Shown here: piece by piece, positions 44,794 through 54,573 of the stretch
Layout: every line of letters starts with the position of its first letter
Position numbering within the stretch: the stretch's first letter is position 1
DNA from: Haloimpatiens lingqiaonensis
GTDB lineage: Bacteria; Bacillota; Clostridia; Clostridiales; Clostridiaceae
Direction: 5' to 3'
Assembly (NCBI RefSeq): GCF_901447495.1
Contig: NZ_CABDWS010000009.1
Coordinates: 1-60,556 of the forward strand
Length of the DNA stretch: 60,556 nt
Notes under the pieces: generated by a model
The model's database searches: none
What the model saw: the letters and a program-made list of their open reading frames with translations, nothing else
Told to the model about the DNA's origin: nothing
Position numbers and translations under genes: made by a program

Positions 44794-47493
44794 TTGGCAA
44801 GGGAAATAGGAAGTTTAAATGTAAAGATAGGTCTAGATAGCAGTGGTTTCCAAAATGGAATAGCAAGTTTAAATAGGGAAATAAGAGTTTTAGACTCTCA
44901 GTTCAAAGCATCTACTGCTGCCCTTGGAGAACATGGTAAAGGATTAGAAGGACTTAAATTAAAATCAGATAGTTTAACTAAGCAAACTGATATACAAAAA
45001 CAAAGAGTTGAAGCCTTGGATGCGGCCCATAAAAAATCAGTAGAAACAAAGGGTCAAGATGCAAAGGCAACTCAAGACTTGGAAATTAAACTTAATAATG
45101 CAAAGGCAAAGTTAAGCTCCACGGAGCAGGATTTAAAGAATGTAAATAAAGAAATAGAAACCCAATCTAGCTCTTGGTATAAACTAGGTCAAGCCTTAGA
45201 GCCCATAGGAAATAAGATGCAGGATATTGGTAAAGGAATGGAAAGTGTAGGTAAAGATTTAACCAAAACTGTCACCTTGCCAATTACAGGAATTGGAGCC
45301 GCAGCTATAAAAATTGGTATGGATTTTGAAGAATCTATGAGCAAGGTTAAGGCAATGTCTGGAGCAACAGGTGAAGAAATGGTTTTACTTCAACAAGCTG
45401 CAAGAGATGCTGGTGCAAGTACATCTAAATCTGCAAAGGATGCTGCTGATGCTTTAGGCTTTATGGCTCTAGCAGGATGGGATAGTACAACTTCAATGGA
45501 AGCCTTAATGCCAGTTCTTCGTTTATCTGAAGCAGGAAATATAGATCTTGCAAAGGCTAGTAGTTTAGTTACTGACTCTATGTCCGCCATGGGATTAACT
45601 ACGAAAGACCTTCCAAGATATCTTGATATAGTTGCACAGACAGCACGAAGTTCAAATACAGATATAGACCAAATGGCTGAAGCATATCTAAAAGTTGGAG
45701 GTACTTTAAGAGGCCTTGGAGTTCCTCTTGAGGAATCTGCCTTGGCTCTTGGACTATTAGCCAACTCTGGTATCAAAGGCTCGGAAGCTGGAACGGCACT
45801 TAATGCTGTAATGACAAACCTTACAGCACCAACTGGTCGGGCAAAACAGGCACTTGAAGAACTTTCTTTTTCTGCCTTTGATAGTGAAGGAAACTTTAAG
45901 GGATTAGAAAATGTGTTATTTGATTTAAAAGATAAATTAGCTGGAATGACAGAGGAGCAAAGAAACACCTATCTTGCTATGATTGGTGGAAAGGAACATG
46001 TTAAAGATTTAAATGCACTTCTTAATGGGTTAGATGATAGTTATGATGATTTAACCGCTAGTATTAAAGAATCCGATGGAGCACTAGAAGATGTTGCAAA
46101 AACTATGCAGGATAATAATAAAGGATCTTTAACAGCACTTAAATCTGCCATAGAAGAATTAGGGCTTAAAATCTATGATGTTTTAAAACCTTCTATAGCT
46201 AATATTATAGAAGCTATTCAAGGTTTTATTGATAAACTTAATAGCCTCTCCCCTGCTCAACAAGAAACTATAGTTAAGCTTGGATTACTTGTTGCTGCAA
46301 TTGGCCCAGCCCTTCTTATCTTTGGGAAGATAATAACTGTAGTAGGCAGTGCAATAACTGCCTTTTCCACCATATCAACAGCTGTTGCAGGGGCGGGTGG
46401 TGCTATGGCAGCTTTAACAGGCCCTATTGGAATTGCCATTGCAGCTATTACAGCTATCATTGGGATTGGTGTCACACTTTATATGAATTGGGATACCATC
46501 AAAGAAAAAGCAGGATTGTTAAAAGAAACTATCTCCGAAAAATGGAATGATATAAAGGAAAACACATCTGAAACTTGGGAAAATGTAAAGATTACTGTAT
46601 CTGAAAAATGGGATGATATTAAGACTAATACCAGCGAGACTCTTACAAATATTAAAACTGGTATTTCTGAAGATTGGGAAAATATAAAGGCTAATACATC
46701 AGAAACTTGGGACACTATAAAAACTAATACATCTGAGTCCTGGGATAATATAAAAACTACTATTTCAGATAAATGGGAAACTATTAAAACCAACACATCA
46801 GATACACTAAATAACATTAACTCAAGTATTTCTGAAAAGTGGGATAGTGTAAAGACCAAAACTTCAGAAACCTGGGAGAACTTAAAAACTAACACTTCCA
46901 CCTCTTGGGGTTTCATAAAGGATAAGATTGATGAGAATGGTGGCGGAATTAAGGGTATTCTTGGAACCTATATGGATGGATATAAATTAGTGTGGGAAAC
47001 TGGTTTAAATGCAATGAACACCATTACAGGTGGTAAATTTAATGATATGGCAGAGAAAGTTAAAGGAGCTTTTAATAGGATAAAAGAAGGCATCCAAAGT
47101 GGATTAGATAAAATTAGGGATTGGAATAACCAAAGAGTAGAAAATAAAGAAGCGACATTCACTACTAGGATAAGAGAAGTATTTGAAACCGTTGGAAATA
47201 AAGTAAAGAACATAGGAAAAAATGCTCAAGGTACAGATTATTGGAGAGGTGGACTTACCTGGGTTGGTGAAAAAGGACCAGAGCTTATAGAACTACCTCG
47301 AGGGTCAAAGGTATTCAGTAATGAAAAGTCTATGGAAATGGTAAGTGGAAAAGGAAATCCTAACTCTAGTAATACAAGCCTTACAATCCACATAGATAAC
47401 TTCAACAATAATACAGATAAGGATATAGAACAACTTGCTTATGAATTAGAGTTCTACAGACAAAGAGTTGCTATGGGAAGGGGTGGTATTTAG
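44794..47493 (+). CDS. Phage tail tape measure protein
   Basis: The protein sets tail length and lines the tail lumen. I use TTG 44794, 7 bases after AGGAGGTG, giving 899 residues; an ATG at 44776 overlaps the ribosome binding site. The N-terminus (VKIGLDSSGFQNGIASLNRE) and a phage tail tape measure core (KAMSGATGEEMVLLQQAARD, then GLLANSGIKGSEAGTALNAV) are typical. Hydrophobic segments lie around residues 495-560. Twelve 11-residue repeats follow, then the C-terminal region WVGEKGPELIELPRGSKVFS seen in many tape measures. Confidence 0.93.
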   Translation: MAREIGSLNVKIGLDSSGFQNGIASLNREIRVLDSQFKASTAALGEHGKGLEGLKLKSDSLTKQTDIQKQRVEALDAAHKKSVETKGQDAKATQDLEIKLNNAKAKLSSTEQDLKNVNKEIETQSSSWYKLGQALEPIGNKMQDIGKGMESVGKDLTKTVTLPITGIGAAAIKIGMDFEESMSKVKAMSGATGEEMVLLQQAARDAGASTSKSAKDAADALGFMALAGWDSTTSMEALMPVLRLSEAGNIDLAKASSLVTDSMSAMGLTTKDLPRYLDIVAQTARSSNTDIDQMAEAYLKVGGTLRGLGVPLEESALALGLLANSGIKGSEAGTALNAVMTNLTAPTGRAKQALEELSFSAFDSEGNFKGLENVLFDLKDKLAGMTEEQRNTYLAMIGGKEHVKDLNALLNGLDDSYDDLTASIKESDGALEDVAKTMQDNNKGSLTALKSAIEELGLKIYDVLKPSIANIIEAIQGFIDKLNSLSPAQQETIVKLGLLVAAIGPALLIFGKIITVVGSAITAFSTISTAVAGAGGAMAALTGPIGIAIAAITAIIGIGVTLYMNWDTIKEKAGLLKETISEKWNDIKENTSETWENVKITVSEKWDDIKTNTSETLTNIKTGISEDWENIKANTSETWDTIKTNTSESWDNIKTTISDKWETIKTNTSDTLNNINSSISEKWDSVKTKTSETWENLKTNTSTSWGFIKDKIDENGGGIKGILGTYMDGYKLVWETGLNAMNTITGGKFNDMAEKVKGAFNRIKEGIQSGLDKIRDWNNQRVENKEATFTTRIREVFETVGNKVKNIGKNAQGTDYWRGGLTWVGEKGPELIELPRGSKVFSNEKSMEMVSGKGNPNSSNTSLTIHIDNFNNNTDKDIEQLAYELEFYRQRVAMGRGGI
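46534..46929 (+). repeat. Twelve 33-bp (11-residue) repeats in the tape measure gene
   Basis: The frame reads in units such as SEKWNDIKENT, SETWENVKITV, SEKWDDIKTNT, SETLTNIKTGI and so on to STSWGFIKDKI, twelve units without a break. The spacing with W/L at position 4 and I/V at 7 fits a hendecad helix. Copy-number change would change the tail length. Confidence 0.85.
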
Positions 47494-48197
47494 TGATTAG
47501 CTTTAACTTTGCAGGAAAGGATAGTTATAAAGACTATGGAATAATAATATCTAAAAGACCCAATCTTTCCTCCCCTAAAAGAAGAACTTCATATATAGAC
47601 ATTCCAGGAAGAGATTCAAGTTTAGTTTATGATGAGGAAACTTATGAGAATACAACCATAGGAGTAGAGTGTAAAATCAAAGATGGTAATTTGATAGATA
47701 AAATAGATGATATTAAAGCATGGCTATTTTCAGCGGGAGAGAGTGACTTAATATTTAGCTTCCAAGATGATAAAAAGTATAGAGCACAAGTGGTTAATAG
47801 TATTGATTTTTCTCAAGTAGTTAAGATTTTTTCTGAATTTATAATAATATTTAATTGTAGGCCCTTTAAATATGCAACTTATAATAATGTATTTACAATT
47901 GCAGAGTCAGGTTCATCCATAATAAATGTAGGAAGTATAAAAAGTCAGCCTATAATATCGGTATATGGTGAAGGAAATATTGAATTAACAGTAAATGAAA
48001 CTAAGGTTAATTTAACTAATATAAAAGATAAGATTATACTTAATTCAGTAATTCAAGACTCTTATAATGATTTAGGAGAGAATTTAAATAATAAAGTAAA
48101 AGGTGAATTTATATATCTAAATCCTGGCTCTAATAGGGTTGAATGGACTGGTAACGTAAGTAAAATTGAAATCCTCCCAAACTGGAGGTGGCTATAA
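47493..48197 (+). CDS. Distal tail protein (Dit)
   Basis: The 234-residue protein starts at GTG (MISFNFAGKDSYKDYGIIIS) and matches the siphovirus Dit family: GxSSYxDYGxxIxxRP-like start, then RRTSYIDIPGRDSSLVYDEE and FRPYKY-like RPFKYATYNN. It forms the hub at the tail tip. It abuts the tape measure stop and ends at the Tal start. Confidence 0.88.
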   Translation: MISFNFAGKDSYKDYGIIISKRPNLSSPKRRTSYIDIPGRDSSLVYDEETYENTTIGVECKIKDGNLIDKIDDIKAWLFSAGESDLIFSFQDDKKYRAQVVNSIDFSQVVKIFSEFIIIFNCRPFKYATYNNVFTIAESGSSIINVGSIKSQPIISVYGEGNIELTVNETKVNLTNIKDKIILNSVIQDSYNDLGENLNNKVKGEFIYLNPGSNRVEWTGNVSKIEILPNWRWL

Positions 48198-50098
48198 TGA
48201 TTACTATTTATGATAAGAAAACAGGGAAAGGAAACTTTGAAAATAACGGACTTTGTGTTTTAGATGAATGCATAATGGCCGAAATTACTCATGAACTAAA
48301 TGGAGAATACAGTTTGGAAATTGAGTATCCAGTAGTATCTCATAAGGCTCAATACTTGGAGGAATTAAATATTATTAAAGCCGATGGCCAGCTTTTTAGA
48401 ATATATAAGGTTGAAAGAATTCAAGATAAGATAAGTAAAATTAAAGTGTGGGCAAGACATATTTTTTATGATCTTGCCTATTATTTTATAGAATCTGTGA
48501 GGATTTTAAATGCTAATACTAAGGAAGCTTTAGAAGGAACAATCCCCCCTGAACTTCAAGCTGTATATGACTTTACAGCACCTGAAGGTGGTATTGCACC
48601 ATTTATTGCAAAGGAAATTAATGCAGCAGATGCAATGTATAGGCTAATTGAAGTTTATGGTGGCGAGATATACAGAGATAATTATAAGGCACTTATTAAA
48701 GATAAGGTAGGCACTGATAAAGGAATATTAATTAAATACGGTAAAAACATTAGAGGAATGAAAGTCATAGAAGATACCAGTGAAATGGCTACAAAAATAT
48801 ATCCAGTTGGTGCAAATGGACTATTACTTTCTGAAAGATATATTGAAGTTTTAGGAGATAAGGCTGATATTTTACCTTTTCCTATAGTTAAAAAAGTTGA
48901 ATTTAAAGAATGTAAGGATGTTGACACACTAAGAGTTAAAGCAAAGGAATATGCTGAAAAAGTATCTCTTCCTAAGATATTTATTACTATTGATTTTTTA
49001 GAATTAAGTAAGATAGAAGAATATAAGGATTTTAAGTGCCTTACAGAAGTAGATGTTGGAGATATTGTAAAGGTAAAAAACGAAAGGCTAGGATTTACTA
49101 CAGAACTTAGAGTAATAAAAAAGAAAGTAGATTTAATAAATCCTATAAACACTAAAATAGAATTAGGAGACCCACTAAATACTATAATAGAAAAAATAGA
49201 TACATCTAGACTATTAGATGAAATTAATAGTGCCATAACTGGAACCTTAAGCAGCATGATAATTAAGAAAAATACTGAAGTTATAAATGTTACTACAACT
49301 AAATTTGCTGCCATGGTGTTTGGAATTACTGCAAAAGCAGATACAAATTTAAACTGTAATATTACCATGACAGGTAAGGCAAGTGAGGATTGCTCCATAA
49401 AGATATTATTTTCTCTTGATGGAGTATATTATGATTTTAAGCCTATTCAAAAATTAGCTAAGGGTGACAATGTTATAGGACTTCCCCTTCCTATGCCACA
49501 GGTTACTGCAGGAGATCATACCTTTATGGTTGAATTGGAAGTAACTAATGGAAGTTTTGTTATTGAAAAAGGGAATCTTCAAGTAACTATTGAAGGTAGA
49601 GACTTAGAAGGTGGACTTAGTGCTAGTATTCCGAGGGCAGAAGTAATTTATAGTTTCTTATATAATTTGTTTTATATAAAGTTTTCTAAATATAAGTATA
49701 ATGAAAACTATTTATTTAAAAGTTTAGAGCCAGATAAAAAAGATTTTATAATAAGCTACACTGAAGATGATTTTAGTCAAATCTTTAATAGCTATACAAG
49801 AACTATGGACTTAAATATTGACATAGAAGTAGTAGGAATAATTGAAGAGTTTTTACCAGATAACAGTAGTAAATATTTGTATGATAATGAGTGGATAGCA
49901 TGGAGTACTGATTTTGATAAAAACAAAGACGGAACTTATGATTATTATAATAAAGTCAGCATATCAGAGCCTGAACTAATAGAAGAAGGAGCATTTGACT
50001 CAAGATTAGAAAAAGGAGTTTTATACAGTTCACTTCTACCTAATAGAAACTTATACAATAACTTATTATCTATCAGCTGGGAATTGGAGGAGATATGA
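48197..50098 (+). CDS. Tail-associated lysin/hub protein (Tal)
   Basis: The 633-residue protein follows Dit and has the Tal-type N-terminal hub domain (ITIYDKKTGKGNFENNGLCV, then EITHELNGEYSLEIEYPV, and VYPVGANGLLLS-like IYPVGANGLLLSERY). Its C-terminal half (from about 370) is beta-rich and differs from most Tal proteins. It probably opens the cell wall or carries the receptor-binding fibre. I start it at the ATG of 48197, which has GGAGGTGG upstream. Confidence 0.85.
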   Translation: MITIYDKKTGKGNFENNGLCVLDECIMAEITHELNGEYSLEIEYPVVSHKAQYLEELNIIKADGQLFRIYKVERIQDKISKIKVWARHIFYDLAYYFIESVRILNANTKEALEGTIPPELQAVYDFTAPEGGIAPFIAKEINAADAMYRLIEVYGGEIYRDNYKALIKDKVGTDKGILIKYGKNIRGMKVIEDTSEMATKIYPVGANGLLLSERYIEVLGDKADILPFPIVKKVEFKECKDVDTLRVKAKEYAEKVSLPKIFITIDFLELSKIEEYKDFKCLTEVDVGDIVKVKNERLGFTTELRVIKKKVDLINPINTKIELGDPLNTIIEKIDTSRLLDEINSAITGTLSSMIIKKNTEVINVTTTKFAAMVFGITAKADTNLNCNITMTGKASEDCSIKILFSLDGVYYDFKPIQKLAKGDNVIGLPLPMPQVTAGDHTFMVELEVTNGSFVIEKGNLQVTIEGRDLEGGLSASIPRAEVIYSFLYNLFYIKFSKYKYNENYLFKSLEPDKKDFIISYTEDDFSQIFNSYTRTMDLNIDIEVVGIIEEFLPDNSSKYLYDNEWIAWSTDFDKNKDGTYDYYNKVSISEPELIEEGAFDSRLEKGVLYSSLLPNRNLYNNLLSISWELEEI

Positions 50099-50099
50099 T

Positions 50100-51269
50100 A
50101 TGGGAGTAAGACCTATAATGGCAAACCCAAAAGGAAGTTCTGGAATGACCCTTTATGGTACAAGGAATGATGATTCTACAGTAACTTTACCTGACATGGG
50201 ATTTGACTTTATGTACAATGGTGATTTAATTAGAACAATTTATACAAGTGGTAACTCGTGGATAGGTATTGGCTCATCTTCAGAGCATATTAAAATTAAT
50301 AGAAGGGATACAAGTTATAATAATTTATATTACTCATCAGAAGAGGAAAATGGATATAAATTATTTAGGGTAAGGTTTGAAGGAAATAGTACCTATAATG
50401 GCTGGGGAAATAATAATTTAGTTTGGGAAGTTTCTTTTTATGAAACAGGTGTTATTCAAATAGTTATAGAAAAGACTCCGAATACTGGCACAGATAGCTT
50501 TGTAAATCCTGGAATAGGAACTCAAAGCATAACATTAGAAACTGGCAAATCCTATGTCTTAATCTCTGATAGTAAAGATGGGAAGAACTATAAAATACTT
50601 GAAGGATCATATTTTCCCGATAAAGATAGATTCTTAATAATTGATGATGAAGGAATAAAGAACTTTCAAGAAGTGGAAGGTGCTTTTAAATGGGTTAAGG
50701 TTTCTGATATGCCAATAACTGAAGAAATATTATTAAATTATGGGAATGATATTTTACCTTCATCTTTGGAAGGTATAGTAGGAGATTCACCAAAGGTTTA
50801 TTATTATACAGATAACCCCGATGTAGTAGAAAGACAAGAAAAATTTAAATTTAGAATAAAAATAATAGCAACAAGTCTTCCTAAAGTCATAGAACAAAAG
50901 GAAGATTTTTTTATTCCTAGTGAGAAGTTGATATCAAATATAATAGCAGAAGTATCTACAGATATAATAAATAATAGTGGAAATATAACTAAGACCAATG
51001 GAATAGTAAGGATAGCTTTTAGTGTGGACAGTGGAGAGACTTATCTTACCTTTAATATAAATGAAAATGATTATAGGGAAGTAGATATTAAGAATTCTTT
51101 AGAATTTCTAGATAAGGGAATAAATCCAGAAAACCTAAACTTAATAAATTATGAAAGATTAAATGAACTGATAGAACTAAATAGAAAGATTAGATTTGCC
51201 TATATATTAGAAAAACCTACTCTTTCAGATGTATGTAAGATTAAGAAACTTAAAATTTTCTATAGTTGA
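50100..51269 (+). CDS. Tail tip / receptor-binding candidate
   Basis: The 389-residue protein is not a family I can name. The N-terminal half contains GFDFMYNGDLIRTIYTSGNS, then WIGIGSSSEHIKINRRDTSY and VWEVSFYETGVIQIVIEKTP, a beta-sandwich pattern with many aromatic and polar residues. The C-terminal half has DGKNYKILEG and two blocks like those in the preceding gene, which also ends in a beta-rich tail segment. It lies between Tal and the fibre gene and is therefore probably part of the baseplate or a carbohydrate-binding module. Confidence 0.6.
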   Translation: MGVRPIMANPKGSSGMTLYGTRNDDSTVTLPDMGFDFMYNGDLIRTIYTSGNSWIGIGSSSEHIKINRRDTSYNNLYYSSEEENGYKLFRVRFEGNSTYNGWGNNNLVWEVSFYETGVIQIVIEKTPNTGTDSFVNPGIGTQSITLETGKSYVLISDSKDGKNYKILEGSYFPDKDRFLIIDDEGIKNFQEVEGAFKWVKVSDMPITEEILLNYGNDILPSSLEGIVGDSPKVYYYTDNPDVVERQEKFKFRIKIIATSLPKVIEQKEDFFIPSEKLISNIIAEVSTDIINNSGNITKTNGIVRIAFSVDSGETYLTFNINENDYREVDIKNSLEFLDKGINPENLNLINYERLNELIELNRKIRFAYILEKPTLSDVCKIKKLKIFYS

Positions 51270-51278
51270 GGTGTTTAT

Positions 51279-52952
51279 ATGGTAGATGAAAATTTAAGGG
51301 AATGTATTTCATATAATAAAGATTTCATAAATGGGAGTATTATTACTAGTAAAAAATATAAAGAAAATCAAGGTATTAAAGGAAAGGTGCTTCTAGAACT
51401 CTTTGATGCAAAAACTAACAAAAAATTAAAAGAAGCATATACTGAAAATTTAATTCCAGACCTATACTTCAAAGATACATTCTTAGAACTTTTTGTACAA
51501 GGAATTATGGGTGCTGGGAATACAAGAAGATGTGAAAATTATACATGGTTTAATTATCTTTACTTAACCGACAGCGACAAACCTGAGAATATAAATGAAC
51601 AAAGGGTTATGGGAAATGTTATCGGTTTTGCAGGGAGAAACGAACCCTATTCAGGCAATGATCCAATAAGAGGAACTGTCAATAGGTCTGAGACTAAATT
51701 TGAGGTAACAGATAATAAAATAAAGATTAACTTTGTATTTGACTTTCCAACTCATGCTGCAAATGGAAGAATAGAAAGTATTTATTGGGCAGATAGTGAC
51801 CCTGAAAATAAGGATTATTTTTATAGAGGTGCTGCATTGTATGGGAGAGAATATGAGGATAATAGTTATTATATTAATAGTGAAATCAATCCAAGAAGAT
51901 ATTATGCAATTAATAGGTTGTTTTCCTATGCAAAAACTATAAAATTCATAAGTCCTACAAAAGGATGGCTTTTAGCAGATGGGAAGAATACAAGTATAAC
52001 TCAATCAAGTTATTTACAATTTCCAGAGAGCCTTAAAGGACATTGGCTAATGATACCTTTCGATATTAATACTAATGACATAATTATATGGGATCAAGTA
52101 ACAAGATTATTAAACTATGAGGGAAATGCTCTTGTATCAGATAGTAGTCATGCTATTAAGAAATATGATGGGCTATATCAAGCTTGCCCATATATACAAC
52201 CAGATGGTGAAATGGTTTTTATAGGATTTTATAATTATTCGTATTCAGGAGATAATTATTTAAGAATTTATAAATGGAGTAAAGTAGGAGTACAACTAAG
52301 TTTTGTAGACATAAACATGAGCCAAGATTTTAAGGATAAAGATTATAATGTATCATTTAATTATAAGCAAATAAATACTGATGGAGTATTTCTTGATGGC
52401 TGTATTGATATTATAGGCTATACTACAAGAATGGATGACCAATTTAATGAAAAAGTATATACTAGTAGATGGCTAAGGGTTGATGCTTTAGGTAATAAAG
52501 TTCAAGATATGAATATTAAACCTAAAATAGGGAACTCAACTTGGTTTGAAACAAGGGGGCTTGATAGTGGAAATATTGAAAGAAGATGTTATGTTTACGA
52601 TTTTTATAGAAGTGCAAATCGAATATATTTATACTATACAAACACTCAAGGGGGAACTAGCTTTTATCAAGTAATAAATAAGCAAGGGAATTTATTAGAA
52701 CCGTATAAGAAGAATTTTTCTATAAATAGTAGTTATTATGGTTATTATAACATACTTGGTACAGACAGATGGATAAGTAGGTATTATGGGTCAAGTAGTA
52801 ATAGTTTATTGATACAAGCACTTCTTACTAGTAAGCCTATAGGAGCACATACAAAACTTGCACAGCCAGTTGAGAAAACAGAAGCAAATACAATGAAAAT
52901 ACAATATATGTTTGAAATAGACTTAGTTAATTATGGAGAAGATTATTATTAA
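51279..52952 (+). CDS. Putative tail fibre protein
   Basis: The 557-residue protein is rich in Y, N, S and D (for example YNYSYSGDNYLRIYKW), with repeated beta-strand blocks such as KGWLLADGKNTSITQSSYLQ and GNIERRCYVYDFYR. This fits a beta-propeller or prism fibre fold, although I recognise no named family. The N-terminus resembles capping parts of fibres (GKVLLELFDAKTNKKLKEAY). Its position before the holin supports a host recognition role. Confidence 0.6.
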   Translation: MVDENLRECISYNKDFINGSIITSKKYKENQGIKGKVLLELFDAKTNKKLKEAYTENLIPDLYFKDTFLELFVQGIMGAGNTRRCENYTWFNYLYLTDSDKPENINEQRVMGNVIGFAGRNEPYSGNDPIRGTVNRSETKFEVTDNKIKINFVFDFPTHAANGRIESIYWADSDPENKDYFYRGAALYGREYEDNSYYINSEINPRRYYAINRLFSYAKTIKFISPTKGWLLADGKNTSITQSSYLQFPESLKGHWLMIPFDINTNDIIIWDQVTRLLNYEGNALVSDSSHAIKKYDGLYQACPYIQPDGEMVFIGFYNYSYSGDNYLRIYKWSKVGVQLSFVDINMSQDFKDKDYNVSFNYKQINTDGVFLDGCIDIIGYTTRMDDQFNEKVYTSRWLRVDALGNKVQDMNIKPKIGNSTWFETRGLDSGNIERRCYVYDFYRSANRIYLYYTNTQGGTSFYQVINKQGNLLEPYKKNFSINSSYYGYYNILGTDRWISRYYGSSSNSLLIQALLTSKPIGAHTKLAQPVEKTEANTMKIQYMFEIDLVNYGEDYY

Positions 52953-52967
52953 ATGGGAGGGATTTGA

Positions 52968-53369
52968 TTGAAAGATATATTAAACTTAATAAAGGGATTT
53001 TTCACAGCTATCGGAGGATACTTAGGCTATGTACTAGGTGGACACGATAGCTTTTTATATGCCCTTATAGCCTTTGTGGTTATTGACTATTTAACAGGTG
53101 TAATGCTTGCAATAATTAAAAAGGAAGTTTCGAGTGAAATTGGTTTCAAGGGAATATTTAAAAAAGTAATGATATTTTTAATGGTAGCCATAGGACATAC
53201 CGTAGATGCATATTTAATAAAAAACGGTGGAGCAATAAGAACAGCGGTAATATTTTTCTATATATCAAATGAAGGAATAAGTATCTTAGAAAACTCTGCT
53301 AATATTGGACTGCCTATTCCTGAAAAGTTAAAGGATGTGTTGATTCAATTAAAAGATGGTGATGAATAA
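52968..53369 (+). CDS. Phage holin
   Basis: The 133-residue protein starts at TTG after GGAGGG. It is a toxin secretion/phage lysis holin of the Bhl/phage_holin_4 type: several hydrophobic stretches (YLGYVLGGHDSFLYALIAFV, VIDYLTGVMLAIIK, KVMIFLMVAIGHTVDAYLIK, RTAVIFFYISNEGISIL). It forms the membrane lesion that lets the amidase reach the wall. The stop overlaps the amidase start (ATAATG). Confidence 0.9.
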   Translation: MKDILNLIKGFFTAIGGYLGYVLGGHDSFLYALIAFVVIDYLTGVMLAIIKKEVSSEIGFKGIFKKVMIFLMVAIGHTVDAYLIKNGGAIRTAVIFFYISNEGISILENSANIGLPIPEKLKDVLIQLKDGDE

Positions 53370-54076
53370 TGAATTTACAGAAATTGATACTTGTAAATAA
53401 TGAATGCTATAAAACTGGAAAGACCATAGTTCCTAAAGGGATTATGGTTCACTCTACTGGTGCTAATAACCCTAACCTTAAAAGATATGTAGGTCCAGAT
53501 GATGGACTCCTTGGAAAGAATCAATATAACAACCATTGGAATCAGCCCTGTCCAGATGGTAGGCGGACTTGTGTCCATGCTTTTATAGGAAAACTTGCTG
53601 ATGGGTCTATTGCTACCTACCAAACTCTACCTTGGAATCATAGGGGTTGGCACGCTGGTGGAAAAGCAAATGATACCCATATAGGCTTTGAAATCTGTGA
53701 AGATAATCTTAGGGATACCCCCTATTTCAATATAGTTTATAATGAGGCTGTAGAGCTTTGTATTCACCTTTGTAAAACTTATAATCTTACTGAAAAAAAT
53801 ATTATTGGCCATTATGAGGGCTATAAACTAGGAATAGCTAGTAATCATGGCGATCCTAGAAACTGGTTTCTAAGGCATCAGAAAAGCATGGATACCTTTA
53901 GAGCAGATGTAAAAAAGGCTCTCACCTCTCCCCCACTCTCCCCTACCCCACCTCAAACCACTAATAAATTATATAGAGTTCAAGTAGGTGCCTATTCTGT
54001 AAAAGCTAATGCAGATGCAATGCTCAAAAAAGTTAAGGCAGCTGGTTTTACTGATGCCTTTATAAAATACGATTAA
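53369..54076 (+). CDS. Endolysin: N-acetylmuramoyl-L-alanine amidase with SPOR domain
   Basis: The 235-residue protein has an amidase_2 domain: GIMVHSTGANNPNLKRYVGP (zinc histidine), CVHAFIGKLADGSIATYQTL, WHAGGKANDTHIGFEICEDN and IIGHYEGYKLGIASNHGDP with the second histidine set. A proline-rich linker (SPPLSPTPPQTTNK) leads to a SPOR domain (LYRVQVGAYSVKANADAMLK) that binds denuded glycan. It cleaves the peptidoglycan stem at lysis. Confidence 0.93.
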   Translation: MNLQKLILVNNECYKTGKTIVPKGIMVHSTGANNPNLKRYVGPDDGLLGKNQYNNHWNQPCPDGRRTCVHAFIGKLADGSIATYQTLPWNHRGWHAGGKANDTHIGFEICEDNLRDTPYFNIVYNEAVELCIHLCKTYNLTEKNIIGHYEGYKLGIASNHGDPRNWFLRHQKSMDTFRADVKKALTSPPLSPTPPQTTNKLYRVQVGAYSVKANADAMLKKVKAAGFTDAFIKYD

Positions 54077-54085
54077 TTAAAATTT

Positions 54086-54133
54086 ACTACGGATTTCTCC
54101 CCTCACTGTCCTTTAGATAGTGAGGGGTTTTTC
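54086..54133 (+). repeat. ACTACGG-hairpin element, copy 3 (terminator-like)
   Basis: ACTACGGATTTC is followed by CCCCTCACT / AGTGAGGGG with loop GTCCTTTAGAT and TTTTTTC. In this copy the T run makes it a good terminator at the end of the lysis genes. The loop bases are identical to those of copy 1. Confidence 0.7.
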
Positions 54134-54159
54134 TTTTGCCTCTTAGGGGGAGGTAAACC

Positions 54160-54573
54160 ATGAATGAATTACAAAAGCAACAAATTATAGAACTTAGAAA
54201 CCAAGGTATTAGTTATTCAAAAATTGCCGATGCTCTAGGTATTTCAATAAATACTATTAAATCTTTCTGTAGAAGAAATAATTTAAGTGGTCATATTGGC
54301 AAAGAAAGTAAACAAATTAATAAAACATTTTGCAAAGAATGTGGAAAAGAACTAAAACAAACTCCAGGTAAAAAACCATTAAAGTTTTGTAGTGACAAAT
54401 GTCGTGTTAAATGGTGGAATGCTCATCCAGAGCTTGTAAATAGAAAAGCCATTTATTCCTTTATATGTACCCACTGCGGCGAGCCTTTTACTGCATACGG
54501 TAATTCCAAAAGAAAATACTGCTCCCACTCCTGCTATATCAACCATAGATTTGGAGGTGATATTCATGAGTGA
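54160..54573 (+). CDS. HTH and zinc-finger protein ahead of the recombinases
   Basis: The 137-residue protein has an N-terminal helix-turn-helix (RNQGISYSKIADALGISINT, then IKSFCRRNNLSGHIGKES) and two zinc fingers in the C-terminal half (CKECGKELKQTPGKKPLKFC and CTHCGEPFTAYGNSKRKYC). This architecture is common just upstream of serine recombinases in clostridial phages and could regulate excision or act as a directionality factor. The start follows GGGGGAGG. Confidence 0.8.
   Translation: MNELQKQQIIELRNQGISYSKIADALGISINTIKSFCRRNNLSGHIGKESKQINKTFCKECGKELKQTPGKKPLKFCSDKCRVKWWNAHPELVNRKAIYSFICTHCGEPFTAYGNSKRKYCSHSCYINHRFGGDIHE

Noticed and set aside
45390-45968. Long reading frame antisense to the tape measure gene (192 codons)
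   Set aside because: It lies entirely opposite a well-supported gene, has no ribosome binding site, and its composition mirrors the sense codon pattern.
48682-49398. 238-codon frame antisense to the Tal gene
   Set aside because: Hydrophobic shadow of a charged protein; no start signals.
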